Source: Shouchella hunanensis
GTDB lineage: Bacteria; Bacillota; Bacilli; Bacillales; Bacillaceae_D
Length of the DNA: 64,000 bases
Direction: 5' to 3'
NCBI RefSeq assembly: GCF_028735875.1
Contig: NZ_CP117834.1
Coordinates: 2,406,001 to 2,470,000, forward strand
The notes under the pieces are model-generated. The model searched no databases and was not told where the DNA came from. It worked only from the letters and a program-made list of their open reading frames with translations. A program made the translations under genes and the position numbers. Below are positions 52,046-61,918 of the stretch, one piece after another (position 1 is the stretch's first letter; every line of letters starts with the position of its first letter).

Positions 52046-52114
52046 TTTCTTAAATCATATTAAAATACAAGGGATTATCGGAATAATACGAATGATAGAG
52101 AAGGAGGAGCGCGA

Positions 52115-52840
52115 TTGAGCTATCTCTATAAAGAAATGCAAAATGAGGATTATGCGATTCTTAATTCAAAGTTGAAGAGTCGGGATAGTATTGATATTTT
52201 ACGTTTTGCTCACGAAACTTATGGAAAGAACCTTGTCTATGCGTGTAGCTTTGGGGCAGAAGCAATGGTCATGCTTGATTTACTGTCCAAAGTCCAAAAA
52301 GACGCACAAATCCTTTTTTTAGATACAGACTTCCATTTTAAAGAAACGTATGACCTTATTGAAAAAGTCAAGCAACGGTATCCTCATATGAAGATCAAGT
52401 TAGCGAAATCATCCCTTACACCAGAAGAGCAGGAGAACCAATTTGGAGCGAAGCTTTGGTTAACAAATCCCGATCAATGTTGTCAAATCCGGAAATTAGA
52501 TGTGCTGGAGCGGGAAATGGCACCGTTTGATGCGTGGTTGTCTGGCTTACGCAGGGAGCAGTCACCTACAAGAGCGAATACTGAATTTATTAATCAAGAT
52601 AATCGATTTAAAAAAGTGAAGATTTGCCCACTTATCCATTGGACCGAAGAAGAAATTTGGATGTACATCGAGCTCCACAGACTTCCTTATAATCCGCTTC
52701 ACGACCAGCATTATCCAAGTATTGGCTGCACCTATTGTACGAAACCGGTTATGCCAGGTCAGGACAATCGTAGTGGGCGCTGGCAAGGCAACCAAAAGAC
52801 AGAATGTGGACTACACGCACCGACGAAAGGGGAAAAATAA
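52115..52840 (+). CDS. cysH: CysH, APS/PAPS reductase of the iron-sulfur type
   Basis: It reduces adenylylsulfate or phosphoadenylylsulfate to sulfite with thioredoxin. The 241-residue protein has the PAPS-reductase fold with CysCys at 122-123 and Cys205/Cys208 (GCTYC), the four ligands of the [4Fe-4S] cluster found in APS-using enzymes, plus catalytic Cys231 in ECGLH. The TTG start at 52115 follows GGAGGAG by about six bases. It is the first gene of an eight-gene operon; its stop overlaps the sat start by one base. Confidence 0.92.
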   Translation: MSYLYKEMQNEDYAILNSKLKSRDSIDILRFAHETYGKNLVYACSFGAEAMVMLDLLSKVQKDAQILFLDTDFHFKETYDLIEKVKQRYPHMKIKLAKSSLTPEEQENQFGAKLWLTNPDQCCQIRKLDVLEREMAPFDAWLSGLRREQSPTRANTEFINQDNRFKKVKICPLIHWTEEEIWMYIELHRLPYNPLHDQHYPSIGCTYCTKPVMPGQDNRSGRWQGNQKTECGLHAPTKGEK

Positions 52841-53973
52841 TGGTAGTAAAAGAGAAGGAACTTGTACAGCTTTACGATCCAACTTACGCAATAAAAGGGA
52901 TAGAGGCAGAGATTGAACTGGATGGTTTTGCTCTGTCGGATTTAGAGTTAATTGGAATTGGGGGGTTTTCACCGTTAACAGGTTTTTTAAATGAAGAAGA
53001 CTATCAATCAGTTGTTGACAGCATGCGTTTAGTTAATGGCGCACCATGGAGTATTCCCATCACATTACCAGTTGATCAGCAAAAGGCAGAATTATTGAAA
53101 AATCATACAAAAGCCAAGCTTGTGTATAAAGGCGACGTTTATGGTGTGATTACGATTGAAACCATCTATCAACCTGATAAAAAGCGAGAAGCGAAGCACG
53201 TGTACCAAACCGAGGACACGGAGCATCCAGGAGTTGCAAAGCTCTTTTCTAGACCGAGTGTGTACGTCGGTGGCGATATTGTACTAATAAAACGATTAGA
53301 ACGGGAGCAGTTCGGTTCTTATTATCTTGATCCAGCGGAAACCCGGGAACAGTTTGCTGAAAAGGGTTGGAAAACCGTTGTTGGTTTTCAAACACGCAAT
53401 CCGGTTCACCGTGCTCATGAATACATACAAAAAGCAGCGCTAGAAACGGTGGACGGGTTATTCTTAAATCCACTTGTTGGAGAAACGAAGGCAGGAGATA
53501 TCCCAGCAGACGTTAGAATGGAAAGTTATGAGGTTTTGCTAGCAAACTACTATCCTCAAGAGCGTGTTCATTTGTCTGTTTTTCCAGCTGCTATGCGCTA
53601 TGCAGGCCCAAGAGAAGCAATCTTCCATGCGCTTGTTCGAAAAAATTACGGCTGCACGCATTTTATCGTTGGGCGTGATCATGCTGGTGTAGGAAATTAT
53701 TATGGAACCTATGACGCACAGGAGATTTTTAAGGAATTTAAGCCGGATGAATTAGGCATCAAACCCCTTTTCTTTGAGCACAGTTTCTTCTGCAAAGCAT
53801 GTGGTAACATGGCATCGTCTAAAACGTGTCCACATGAGCGTACTCAGCATGTCATTCTATCTGGTACAAAGGTTCGTGAGATGTTAGCAAAAGGGGAACT
53901 GCCACCAGCGGAATTTAGTCGGAAAGAAGTCGTTGAAATTTTAATTCGTGGTCAGCAGGAGGCAGGTGCATGA
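52840..53973 (+). CDS. sat: Sulfate adenylyltransferase
   Basis: It activates sulfate with ATP to adenylylsulfate. The 377-residue protein has the ATP-sulfurylase motifs [12 protein letters not shown] and [12 protein letters not shown], and Cys residues near the C-terminus (CKACG...C) forming the small zinc site of this class. The start at 52840 overlaps the cysH stop (TAATG) with AAAGGGG upstream. It overlaps cysC by four bases. Confidence 0.94.
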   Translation: MVVKEKELVQLYDPTYAIKGIEAEIELDGFALSDLELIGIGGFSPLTGFLNEEDYQSVVDSMRLVNGAPWSIPITLPVDQQKAELLKNHTKAKLVYKGDVYGVITIETIYQPDKKREAKHVYQTEDTEHPGVAKLFSRPSVYVGGDIVLIKRLEREQFGSYYLDPAETREQFAEKGWKTVVGFQTRNPVHRAHEYIQKAALETVDGLFLNPLVGETKAGDIPADVRMESYEVLLANYYPQERVHLSVFPAAMRYAGPREAIFHALVRKNYGCTHFIVGRDHAGVGNYYGTYDAQEIFKEFKPDELGIKPLFFEHSFFCKACGNMASSKTCPHERTQHVILSGTKVREMLAKGELPPAEFSRKEVVEILIRGQQEAGA

Positions 53974-54575
53974 GTAAATCGGTTGACAATCTTGTTTGGC
54001 ATGAAGCAACGATTACAAAAGAAGACCGCCAAACGAAAAACAATCATAAAAGCTGTTTACTTTGGTTTACTGGCTTGTCTGGATCAGGTAAATCAACGTT
54101 AGCCAATGCTCTTGATCAAGTGCTATATAACAATCACTTAAACAGCTACGTGTTAGACGGGGATAACATTCGCCAAGGACTGAATCAAGATTTAGGGTTC
54201 GCTGATGCTGATAGAGTAGAGAATATTCGTCGTATTGGCGAAGTGAGTAAATTGTTTGTTGATGCGGGCACCATTGTATCAACAGCTTTTATTTCGCCAT
54301 TTGAAAATGATCGTCAACGTGTACGGGAGCGTTTTGCTGAAAATGAATTTATTGAAGTGTATGTCAAATGCGATTTAGAAGAGTGTGAAAAGCGAGATGT
54401 AAAAGGCTTGTATAAAAAAGCAAGGGCAGGAGAAATTCCACACTTCACAGGTATTAGTTCGCCTTATGAAGCACCGAGTCATCCAGAGATTGTTGTAGAC
54501 ACGGCAAAGGAAACCATTGAACAATCGGTAGAAAAACTGGTGAACTATTTAAAGGAAAAACAGATTGTAAGGTAA
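53970..54575 (+). CDS. cysC: Adenylylsulfate kinase
   Basis: It phosphorylates adenylylsulfate to PAPS. The 201-residue protein has the P-loop [14 protein letters not shown], the [15 protein letters not shown] substrate motif and the lid region ending [13 protein letters not shown]. It is translationally coupled to sat (ATGA). Its presence beside an iron-sulfur-type CysH means either substrate may be used. Confidence 0.94.
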   Translation: MSKSVDNLVWHEATITKEDRQTKNNHKSCLLWFTGLSGSGKSTLANALDQVLYNNHLNSYVLDGDNIRQGLNQDLGFADADRVENIRRIGEVSKLFVDAGTIVSTAFISPFENDRQRVRERFAENEFIEVYVKCDLEECEKRDVKGLYKKARAGEIPHFTGISSPYEAPSHPEIVVDTAKETIEQSVEKLVNYLKEKQIVR

Positions 54576-54586
54576 GGGGGCAACAC

Positions 54587-55972
54587 ATGAGTAGAGGAAC
54601 CGTTTACCTTATTGGAGCAGGTCCCGGGGATATTGGGCTTATTAGTTATAAAGGAATGAAGCGATTGCGACAAGCTGATGTGGTGCTGTACGACAGGCTT
54701 GTCAACCCTTTGCTTCTAGAGGAAGTAAAAGATGGAGCCGAGTTGATTTATGTCGGTAAGCTCCCAAATCGCCACATTTTAAGGCAAGAGGCCATTCACG
54801 ATGAACTGGTACGTCAAGCCGATATTCATCAAACCGTCGTTCGGTTAAAGGGAGGCGATCCTAGTGTATTTGGCCGGGTAGGAGAAGAGGCAGCGTTTTT
54901 AGAGCGTTATCAAGTCCCGTTTGAAATTATACCAGGTATCACATCTGGCATTGCGGTACCAGCTTATGCAAATGTTCCAGTTACCCATCGAACGAAGGGT
55001 ACGAGTTTTGCGGTCGCAACCGGGCACAGTCAAAAAGAGAATTCACTTGAACTGGACTGGTCAGGGCTTGCTAAAATTGACACGGTTGCTTTTTATATGG
55101 GGGTAAAAAATCTTCCGCGAATTGTTGAGAACTTTATTCAACATGGTCGTCTTGAAAGTGAAAGCGTCTTATGCATTCAATGGGGAACGACGAGCAAGCA
55201 AAAAGTGGTGAAAGCAACGTTAGCGACCATTGTTGAAGAAGTAAAGAGTCACGGTATTGGGAACCCAGCCATTACGCTTGTCGGTAAAGTAGCTGAGCTT
55301 TATGAGGGGAAAAGTTGGTTTGAGGATCGGCCTTTATTTGGGCATTATCCACTTGTGTTAACAGAAGATGCCTCAACCTTAGTAAGCGATTTAAGACAAG
55401 CAGGTGCTGAGGCATTCGCTCCTAAAGTGGCGCTTCGAAGGGATGGAAATGGCGTTTTCTTTTATTCTAGCGATGACGTAGAAGTGTTTATTCAACAGTT
55501 AAGAGAAGATATGGTGGATATTCGGACGGTTTCTCTCAACCTTGTGGCTATGACGGCAAGTGCCCAGGATGCGCTTAAGCACTATGGTCTTTTATCCTCT
55601 CCGTTAGAGGAGGATGTAGAGGAGTGGTCTTCGTTTTTACATTTGGAACGAACGTGGACAACTGCAACAAAAGTTATTCTAGAACGTTTACAAGAGGAGC
55701 AATCGATTACAGCTATTATTCTATCGTCTTCTCAACAACTACCAAGCTTACTTAAGGTCGTTGAACAGTACCCTGAATTAAGGGAACTTCCAATCTATAG
55801 CAACAAAGAGGAAGTGGTAAAAGCGTTGCTGACACTAGAGTTTCATGGAGTTCAAGTGAGCGCTCCCACCTCCAGCGTGTTAGGGCAGTGGTTATATGCA
55901 AGGCAAGGGAAGGTGATAAACCGTGCAAGCCGTTCTTTACGTCGGTCATGGCAGCCGAGTTCAAACGGGTAA
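54587..55972 (+). CDS. sumT: Uroporphyrinogen-III C-methyltransferase with HemD-like C-terminal domain
   Basis: It makes precorrin-2 for siroheme. Residues 1-245 form a full SUMT domain: VYLIGAGPGDIGLISYKG, VRLKGGDPSVFGR and GITSGIAVPAYANVPVTHR. About 210 further residues resemble a diverged uroporphyrinogen-III synthase (HemD) fold with weak conservation. B. subtilis YlnD lacks this extension. The last 17 residues are encoded in a 50-base overlap with sirB and are rich in Arg/Ser, suggesting loss of an earlier stop codon. GGGGG precedes the ATG. Confidence 0.88.
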   Translation: MSRGTVYLIGAGPGDIGLISYKGMKRLRQADVVLYDRLVNPLLLEEVKDGAELIYVGKLPNRHILRQEAIHDELVRQADIHQTVVRLKGGDPSVFGRVGEEAAFLERYQVPFEIIPGITSGIAVPAYANVPVTHRTKGTSFAVATGHSQKENSLELDWSGLAKIDTVAFYMGVKNLPRIVENFIQHGRLESESVLCIQWGTTSKQKVVKATLATIVEEVKSHGIGNPAITLVGKVAELYEGKSWFEDRPLFGHYPLVLTEDASTLVSDLRQAGAEAFAPKVALRRDGNGVFFYSSDDVEVFIQQLREDMVDIRTVSLNLVAMTASAQDALKHYGLLSSPLEEDVEEWSSFLHLERTWTTATKVILERLQEEQSITAIILSSSQQLPSLLKVVEQYPELRELPIYSNKEEVVKALLTLEFHGVQVSAPTSSVLGQWLYARQGKVINRASRSLRRSWQPSSNG

Positions 55973-56687
55973 TGAGCAGTTTAAAACGTTCATTGATCGT
56001 ATAAAGCCATCCTTTTCTCATTTTCAAACGTTCGCCTTTATCGAGTTAACCGCGCCGACGATTCAAGAAGGCATTGACCATTGTATACAGGCAGGGGCGA
56101 CAAAAATTGCTGTTGTTCCGGTTCTGTTATTAACGGCGTACCATGCCAACAAAGATATTCCAGATGAATTGAGAAAAGCGAAGAGACGGTACCCATCGAT
56201 AGCATTTACATATGGGCGCCCTTTTGGCATTCATCAGGATGTCATTCAAGTAGCTATTGATCGTCTTCAACGGGCAGGGTTACAAGCAATGAACGGTATA
56301 CGTGAAGAGGGGACGACTATTTTAGTCATTGGACGAGGATCAAGTGATGGAAACCAACCGAGTGATGTAGCAAAAATTGGACGACTTTTATATGAACGTC
56401 TAGCGTGTGATAACGTGGAAATAGCCTTTCTTGCTGCGACAACACCAACTGTAGAGCAAGGGTTATTGAAGTGTGAGCAATTACGTGCAAAGAACGTTTA
56501 CGTGTTGCCGTATTTATTATTTACAGGTGTACTAATGAATGAACTAGAAGAACGAATTGGAGTACGAAATGAAGGAACAGATACAAACTACATTCTCTGT
56601 GATTTTCTAGGATTCGATTTTGGTTTAGAAGGTGTACTAGAAGCACGGGCAAAAGAAGCGATCGAAATGGAGCCGGTTATCCTATGA
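55923..56687 (+). CDS. sirB: Sirohydrochlorin ferrochelatase (SirB/CbiX family)
   Basis: It inserts iron into sirohydrochlorin. The 254-residue protein has two CbiX repeats: the first starts AVLYVGHGSR with the metal-binding His; the second starts TILVIGRGSSDG. GTG 55923 with GGGAAGG upstream is the natural family start although it lies 50 bases inside the sumT frame. It overlaps sirC by four bases. Confidence 0.9.
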   Translation: MQAVLYVGHGSRVQTGNEQFKTFIDRIKPSFSHFQTFAFIELTAPTIQEGIDHCIQAGATKIAVVPVLLLTAYHANKDIPDELRKAKRRYPSIAFTYGRPFGIHQDVIQVAIDRLQRAGLQAMNGIREEGTTILVIGRGSSDGNQPSDVAKIGRLLYERLACDNVEIAFLAATTPTVEQGLLKCEQLRAKNVYVLPYLLFTGVLMNELEERIGVRNEGTDTNYILCDFLGFDFGLEGVLEARAKEAIEMEPVIL

Positions 56688-57313
56688 GCCATGCCCTTCC
56701 TTACATGATTCAAGTTTCGCAATTATCAATAACGGTCGTTGGAGGAGGAATGGTTGCGAAGAAACGCACGCAATCGCTCGTTGATGCTGGAGCGCACATT
56801 CATCTCGTTACCCCGCGTTTGGAGGGTGATTGGGATGAACTTCTTCGTTCACACAAAGTTACGTGGGAAGCACGTGAAGGAACATATGAAGAATGTTTTT
56901 TAGCGGATTGGGTTTTTCTTTGTACCAATAATTCCGCTTTACATGATGGGTTTAAGCGAAACAAAGCACCTCGCCAAATGATCTATCGTTGCGATGTAGC
57001 CCAAGATGGCAGTTTCTATGTACCAGCATCCATCCAAAAAGGGTTATTAAGTGTGAGCGTATCGACAGCCGGCGCAAGCCCATCGTACACAAAACAACTA
57101 AAAGAAACACTTGAAGCCGTCTTGCCTACACATGCAGCTGAGGATTTACAATTTTTACAGCAAGCGAGAAAAAGAATACTCGCTCAAAAAGGAGAAAGGC
57201 AAGCTAAGCTAAAGCTGTTAAAAGAATTAGCGTCAAAGGACCGTTTGAGAAACCCTAACCGGGAAGAGTGGTTAAACGAGGCGTGCGCGTTAGTAGAAAA
57301 AGAGAGAAGATAA
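56684..57313 (+). CDS. sirC: Precorrin-2 dehydrogenase (SirC/YlnF family)
   Basis: It oxidises precorrin-2 to sirohydrochlorin with NAD. The 209-residue protein has a Rossmann domain (ITVVGGGMVAKKRTQSLVDAGA) and the C-terminal helical domain with STAGASPSYTKQLKE. It is coupled to sirB by an ATGA overlap. It supplies the middle step between SumT and SirB. Confidence 0.91.
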   Translation: MSHALPYMIQVSQLSITVVGGGMVAKKRTQSLVDAGAHIHLVTPRLEGDWDELLRSHKVTWEAREGTYEECFLADWVFLCTNNSALHDGFKRNKAPRQMIYRCDVAQDGSFYVPASIQKGLLSVSVSTAGASPSYTKQLKETLEAVLPTHAAEDLQFLQQARKRILAQKGERQAKLKLLKELASKDRLRNPNREEWLNEACALVEKERR

Positions 57314-57326
57314 GAGGTGGAAGAAT

Positions 57327-59153
57327 TTGCAGTTGCAACCAACGAATAGTCCATTTACTCAACAACAAGTTGAATGGCTAAATCAATTACTACCAACCTT
57401 AACGCCAGAGCAAAAAGTTTGGCTGAGTGGTTTTATGGCAGCGTCAGGAAGCTCAGCGAGTACAGAAGTAGCGGCTAGTGCGGAGGTGAAGAGCGAGCCA
57501 ACAAAAGAAGACGCGATCGCAGCGAAGGGTGAGGTAACGATTTTATATGGTTCCCAAACAGGGAATAGTCAACAGCTAGCAGAGCTTGCAGCAACTCAGT
57601 TAAAAGAACAAGGCGTAGACGTGATTTTGTCGTCTATGCATACATACAAGCCGAAACAATTAAAAGATGTTAAGCAGTTGCTCATTGTTGTTAGTACACA
57701 TGGAGAAGGTGAACCACCAGATCATGCAATTACCTTCCACGAATTTTTATATAGTAGAAAAGCGCCTAAATTAGAAGGGTTGGCCTATTCAGTCCTTGCG
57801 TTAGGAGACTCATCTTATGAATTTTTCTGTCAGACAGGAAAAGACTTTGATGAGCGTTTAACAGAATTAGGTGGAACCCGGTTATATCCTCGTGTTGATT
57901 GCGATCTTGATTTTGATGAAGAAGCAAATGAATGGATAACAGGGGTGGTGAAAAGCTTAGCTGAACAAAGCGGAGAACCGGAGGGTGTGGTTCAAACAGA
58001 AACACAAGCAGTATCCGCAACAAGCACGACTTATTCTCGTTCAAACCCGTTCCAAGCAGAGGTGCTTACCAATCTGAATTTAAATGGACGAGGCTCAGCC
58101 AAAGAAACCCGACATCTAGAATTGTCACTTGAGGGATCGGGACTATCTTATGCACCTGGAGATAGCGTTGGTATTTTTCCAGAGAATGATCAAGCGCTTG
58201 TGGAAGCATTATTAGAGACAACAGGCTGGGATGAAGAAGAGGCAGTTACCATTAACAAAAAAGGCGATGTAGCACCATTAAAGAATGCACTTTGTTGTCA
58301 CTTTGAAATTACGGTGCTCACAAAGCCTCTATTGGAAAAAGCCTCATTGCTGACAGATAATCAAGCATTAAAGACATTGCTTCAACCAGATCATGCAGAA
58401 GAATTAAAAGCTTATCAAGAAGGACGTGATCTTCTGGATTTGTACGAAGACTTCGGCCCTTGGAACGCAGGAGCAGCAAATTTTGCTGCGATTCTAAGAA
58501 AGATCCCACCTCGCTTGTATTCCATCGCAAGTAGTTACGAAGCAGAACCAGAAGAAGTCCATTTAACCATTGGGGCTGTACGCTATGATGCAAATGGACG
58601 AAGTCGATCTGGGGTATGTTCTGTGGAATGTGCAGAGCGGAAAGAACCAGGTGATACAGTATCTATTTTCATACAAAAAAATGAAAGCTTCCGTTTGCCA
58701 AGTGAAGAAGCACCCATTATTATGATCGGTCCAGGAACAGGTGTAGCACCGTTTCGTGCCTTTTTAGAAGAACGAGACGAGCGTGGTAGTGAAAGCCCAG
58801 CTTGGTTGTTTTTCGGCGATCAGCACTTCACAACGGATTTTCTGTATCAAACTGATTTTCAACGCTGGTTAAAAGACGGTGTTCTCTCGAAAATGGATGT
58901 GGCATTCTCACGGGATACAGCGGAGAAAGTGTATGTACAGCACCGGATGAAAGAGCATGGGTCTGAACTATTCACATGGTTAGAGGATGGTGCTTATGTG
59001 TATGTATGTGGAGACGAAAAACACATGGCAAAAGACGTACAAGATACACTGATTGAAATCATACAAGACGAAGGTCAGAAAACAGAGGAAGAAGCAGTCG
59101 CGTATTTAACGACAATGCAGCAGCAAAACCGCTACTTGCGAGACGTATATTAA
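57327..59153 (+). CDS. cysJ: Sulfite reductase flavoprotein subunit CysJ
   Basis: It passes electrons from NADPH to CysI. The 608-residue protein has an N-terminal extension (1-65), a flavodoxin domain (about 68-210; [30 protein letters not shown]), a connecting and FAD-binding domain ([20 protein letters not shown]) and an NADPH domain ([30 protein letters not shown]). It starts at TTG 57327 after GAGGTGG. Confidence 0.94.
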   Translation: MQLQPTNSPFTQQQVEWLNQLLPTLTPEQKVWLSGFMAASGSSASTEVAASAEVKSEPTKEDAIAAKGEVTILYGSQTGNSQQLAELAATQLKEQGVDVILSSMHTYKPKQLKDVKQLLIVVSTHGEGEPPDHAITFHEFLYSRKAPKLEGLAYSVLALGDSSYEFFCQTGKDFDERLTELGGTRLYPRVDCDLDFDEEANEWITGVVKSLAEQSGEPEGVVQTETQAVSATSTTYSRSNPFQAEVLTNLNLNGRGSAKETRHLELSLEGSGLSYAPGDSVGIFPENDQALVEALLETTGWDEEEAVTINKKGDVAPLKNALCCHFEITVLTKPLLEKASLLTDNQALKTLLQPDHAEELKAYQEGRDLLDLYEDFGPWNAGAANFAAILRKIPPRLYSIASSYEAEPEEVHLTIGAVRYDANGRSRSGVCSVECAERKEPGDTVSIFIQKNESFRLPSEEAPIIMIGPGTGVAPFRAFLEERDERGSESPAWLFFGDQHFTTDFLYQTDFQRWLKDGVLSKMDVAFSRDTAEKVYVQHRMKEHGSELFTWLEDGAYVYVCGDEKHMAKDVQDTLIEIIQDEGQKTEEEAVAYLTTMQQQNRYLRDVY

Positions 59154-59166
59154 TGGAGGGATACAA

Positions 59167-60888
59167 TTGACGAATAAAGACGCAATTCAGGCACAGGATG
59201 GACCTCCGAGTGACGTAGAGCGGATAAAACGCGAAAGCAATTATTTACGTGGAACGCTAACAGAGGCGCTGGCAGAACCGATTTCGTCAGGTATTAATGA
59301 TGATGATAACCGCTTAATGAAATTCCACGGCAGTTATTTGCAAGATGATCGTGACTTAAGAGAGGAACGAAGACAGCAAAAGCTTGAGCCTGCTTACCAA
59401 TTCATGGTTCGAGTTCGATTACCGGGAGGGGTGGCAACACCTGAACAGTGGCTAAAAATGGATGAACTTTCGCACGAGTATGGAAATGGCACATTACGGT
59501 TAACGACGCGACAAACGTTTCAAATGCACGGCATTTTAAAATGGAATATGAAAAAGAGCATTCAAGGCATAAACGAGGCTTTAATGGACACGATTGCAGC
59601 GTGTGGAGATGTGAACCGAAATGTCATGATTACGCCGAACCCTTATCAATCGGAGTATCACCAAGAGGTATATGAGTATGCGCGGAAATTAAGCGATGAC
59701 TTGTTACCGAAAACACGAGCTTATCATGAAATATGGCTCGATGAAGAGAAAGTGGCAGAGACACCGAAGCAAGAAGAATTGGAACCGATGTATGGAGCGC
59801 TCTATCTCCCTCGAAAATTTAAAATTGGCGTAGCCATTCCACCAGCGAATGATGTGGATGTCTTTTCTCAAGACATTGGCTATATTGCCGTTATTGAAGA
59901 TGGGAAGTTACAAGGCTTTAACGTTGCTGTCGGTGGAGGCATGGGGATGACCCATGGCGATAAACAAACCTATCCTCAGCTTGGGCGTGTCATTGGCTTT
60001 TGCAAACCAGATCAAATGGTAGAAATTGCAGAAAAACTCATTACGATCCAGCGGGACTACGGTAATCGTTCCGAGCGGAAATATGCGCGCTTCAAATATA
60101 CAATTGATAAGCGTGGCCTTGATTGGTTGGTGTCTGAACTTCGTGATCGCTTAGGTTGGCAGCTTGGCGAAGCAAAATCGTTTCAATTTGATCATAATGG
60201 GGATCGTTATGGGTGGACAAAGGGCATTCGTGGACGGTGGCATTTTACATTATTTGTACAAAACGGCCGAATTAAAGACGACGCTGACTATCAACTGATG
60301 ACTGGTTTGCGAGAAATTGCCAAGGTTCATACAGGGGATTTTCGTTTAACAGGAAACCAAAACGTCATCATTAGCAATGTGACAACGGCGAAGAAAAAAC
60401 AACTAACAGCGTTAATTGAACAGTATGGGTTATCAGATGGTACGTATACATCGGGATTACGAAGAAATTCAATGGCGTGCGTAGCCTTCCCTACATGTGG
60501 CTTAGCGATGGCAGAATCAGAACGGTATCTCCCCTCTCTTGTGACAAAGCTTGAATATGTACTAGATGATGCAGGCTTAAAAGATGAAGATATTACTATT
60601 CGAATGGCTGGCTGTCCTAATGGCTGTTCCCGTGCGGCAATAGCTGAAATTGGTTTTATTGGAAAAGCGCCAGGGAAGTACAATCTTTATTTAGGTGCAG
60701 GTTTTGCCGGAGAGCGTCTCAGTAAAATGTATAAGGAAAACATCGGCGAAGCGGAAATTCTCGATACGTTGTCTCCAATCATTCATGATTATTCAAAAAG
60801 ACGTACAGAAAACGAGCGCTTTGGCGATTTCGTCATTCGTTCTGGTTACATTAAGAAGACAGAATCAGGAACGGATTTTCATAACTAG
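59167..60888 (+). CDS. cysI: Sulfite reductase hemoprotein subunit CysI
   Basis: It reduces sulfite to sulfide in a six-electron step. The 573-residue protein has two ferredoxin-like half domains and the siroheme/[4Fe-4S] ligands Cys438, Cys444 (CVAFPTC), Cys483 and Cys487 (GCPNGC). It starts at TTG 59167 after GGAGGG. It is the last gene of the operon, which also makes its siroheme cofactor. Confidence 0.95.
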   Translation: MTNKDAIQAQDGPPSDVERIKRESNYLRGTLTEALAEPISSGINDDDNRLMKFHGSYLQDDRDLREERRQQKLEPAYQFMVRVRLPGGVATPEQWLKMDELSHEYGNGTLRLTTRQTFQMHGILKWNMKKSIQGINEALMDTIAACGDVNRNVMITPNPYQSEYHQEVYEYARKLSDDLLPKTRAYHEIWLDEEKVAETPKQEELEPMYGALYLPRKFKIGVAIPPANDVDVFSQDIGYIAVIEDGKLQGFNVAVGGGMGMTHGDKQTYPQLGRVIGFCKPDQMVEIAEKLITIQRDYGNRSERKYARFKYTIDKRGLDWLVSELRDRLGWQLGEAKSFQFDHNGDRYGWTKGIRGRWHFTLFVQNGRIKDDADYQLMTGLREIAKVHTGDFRLTGNQNVIISNVTTAKKKQLTALIEQYGLSDGTYTSGLRRNSMACVAFPTCGLAMAESERYLPSLVTKLEYVLDDAGLKDEDITIRMAGCPNGCSRAAIAEIGFIGKAPGKYNLYLGAGFAGERLSKMYKENIGEAEILDTLSPIIHDYSKRRTENERFGDFVIRSGYIKKTESGTDFHN

Positions 60889-60991
60889 TGAGCCGACGCT
60901 TTCTTTTCCTAGGATAAACTGTTGTCTTGGCATGTTTTGGCTTAGCTGTTGGACAAAGCTAGTATGAAAGAGAGCCATTAAGAAACGAAAA

Positions 60992-61022
60992 CAAAACCCC
61001 GACACAATAAACGGTGTCGGGG
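60992..61022 (-). terminator. Terminator of the small membrane stress gene
   Basis: CCCCGACAC and GTGTCGGGG form a perfect 9-bp stem with an 8-base loop; on the minus strand TTTTGTTTT follows. On the plus strand it may also stop transcripts from cysI. Confidence 0.85.
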
Positions 61023-61027
61023 TATCG

Positions 61028-61168
61028 TTATTTTCGACCTTTCACAAGCTGAATGATTAATACAATTAATGCAACAATCAGAAGTAAATTAATAAAGCCG
61101 CCAGCAACATCAAGCACAAGTCCGACGAGCCAGACAGCAAGGATAATACCAAGAATGGTCCAAAGCAT
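61028..61168 (-). CDS. Lmo0937-family small membrane protein
   Basis: A 46-residue protein: MLWTILGIILAVWLVGLVLD, one more hydrophobic segment, and the basic end VKGRK. It has two short membrane helices separated by AGG. It matches the small Lmo0937-type family, which in Listeria belongs to the sigma-B regulon. GGAGG is eight bases before the ATG. A sigma-B-like promoter lies 42 bases upstream and a terminator follows. Confidence 0.85.
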   Translation of the reverse strand: MLWTILGIILAVWLVGLVLDVAGGFINLLLIVALIVLIIQLVKGRK

Positions 61169-61209
61169 AATGAATTCCTCCCTATTTAACATAATGTAAT
61201 ACTAGTATC

Positions 61210-61235
61210 ATCCCCTATTGTTTAAGCAGATAAAC
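61210..61235 (-). promoter_or_regulatory. Candidate sigma-B promoter of the Lmo0937-like gene
   Basis: On the minus strand GTTTAT, 14 bases and GGGGAT match the sigma-B consensus GTTTAA/GGGTAT with one mismatch in each box. Confidence 0.6.
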
Positions 61236-61294
61236 ATTTGCTGCAATTCATTCGAATCTCCATGTGAACAAGTACCCCCTTTAAAAGAAAAAAG

Positions 61295-61323
61295 ACATAT
61301 TATGAACATTCCTTTCATAGAAT
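61295..61323 (+). promoter_or_regulatory. Candidate sigma-E (sporulation) promoter
   Basis: ACATATT, 14 bases, then CATAGAAT resembles the B. subtilis sigma-E consensus (KMATATW, N13-15, CATACAHT), with one mismatch in each box. It lies 35 bases before the SpoIIP-like gene start. Confidence 0.5.
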
Positions 61324-61358
61324 ACTGACACAGCACTTTTTTGCAAGGGGGACGAGTT

Positions 61359-61787
61359 GTGCACAAATGGTTGATAACGAGTCTGTTAATTATGCCTTTG
61401 TTTTTAGGCGGAGAACGTGAACCTGGAGACAGCATAGAAGTAGATTGGACAAGCTCTATATTAGAAGTAGATTATCGAGTAGGAGAAGAACAGTTATCAA
61501 AAGCGTACTCTACTTTGGCTACGAAAGAAGGTAGCCAAGCGAGAATCCTTATTGAGATTGATACGGCTTCTGCGTATGGTGAAGAATTGCTTTTGTTGGC
61601 AGAAGAACTCCACTTGGAACTGGAAGAAATGGAACCCGGTTTAAGTCGAGGGATTATCGCTAAAGCCGATTCATCTCTACAGCAACGTCATGTGAAATTG
61701 AATATTGGGGGCGTTGATAACACAAGTGAAGAATTAGAGAACTCGTTGTCATTAGTGAAAGAACTAATCGATCAGCTCGAACAGTAG
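61359..61787 (+). CDS. Truncated SpoIIP-like protein lacking catalytic residues
   Basis: A 142-residue protein with an N-terminal signal or anchor segment (WLITSLLIMPLFLGG). Its C-terminal half aligns with SpoIIP at 38252: ARIL and ELH blocks, then EPGLSRGI versus YPGLSRGV, and NIGGVDNTSEE versus EFGGVDNTMEE. The HTH motif and the DFHRD histidine are absent, and the catalytic Glu is replaced by Asn. It cannot be an active hydrolase by the SpoIIP mechanism. The GTG at 61359 has AAGGGGG at seven to eight bases. A sigma-E-like promoter precedes it. Confidence 0.78.
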   Translation: MHKWLITSLLIMPLFLGGEREPGDSIEVDWTSSILEVDYRVGEEQLSKAYSTLATKEGSQARILIEIDTASAYGEELLLLAEELHLELEEMEPGLSRGIIAKADSSLQQRHVKLNIGGVDNTSEELENSLSLVKELIDQLEQ

Positions 61788-61819
61788 GCGTTTGTCCGTT
61801 TAGCGACAAGCGTTTTTTT
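61788..61819 (+). terminator. Terminator of the SpoIIP-like gene
   Basis: CGTTTGTC and GACAAGCG form an 8-bp stem (one G-U pair) followed by seven T, directly after the stop codon. Confidence 0.85.
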
Positions 61820-61918
61820 GTGCTTGCTCTGTTGACGATTGACATTTCTCTATTCTAGGTACAAACTCAAATGGTAGAAAAAGGAACAAGGAATCTTTAA
61901 ATGAGGTGAATACTAAAA

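Noticed and set aside
51834-52114. S-box (SAM) riboswitch before cysH, as in B. subtilis
   Set aside because: The promoter at 52017 leaves only about 60 bases of leader and no S-box helices or terminator are visible.
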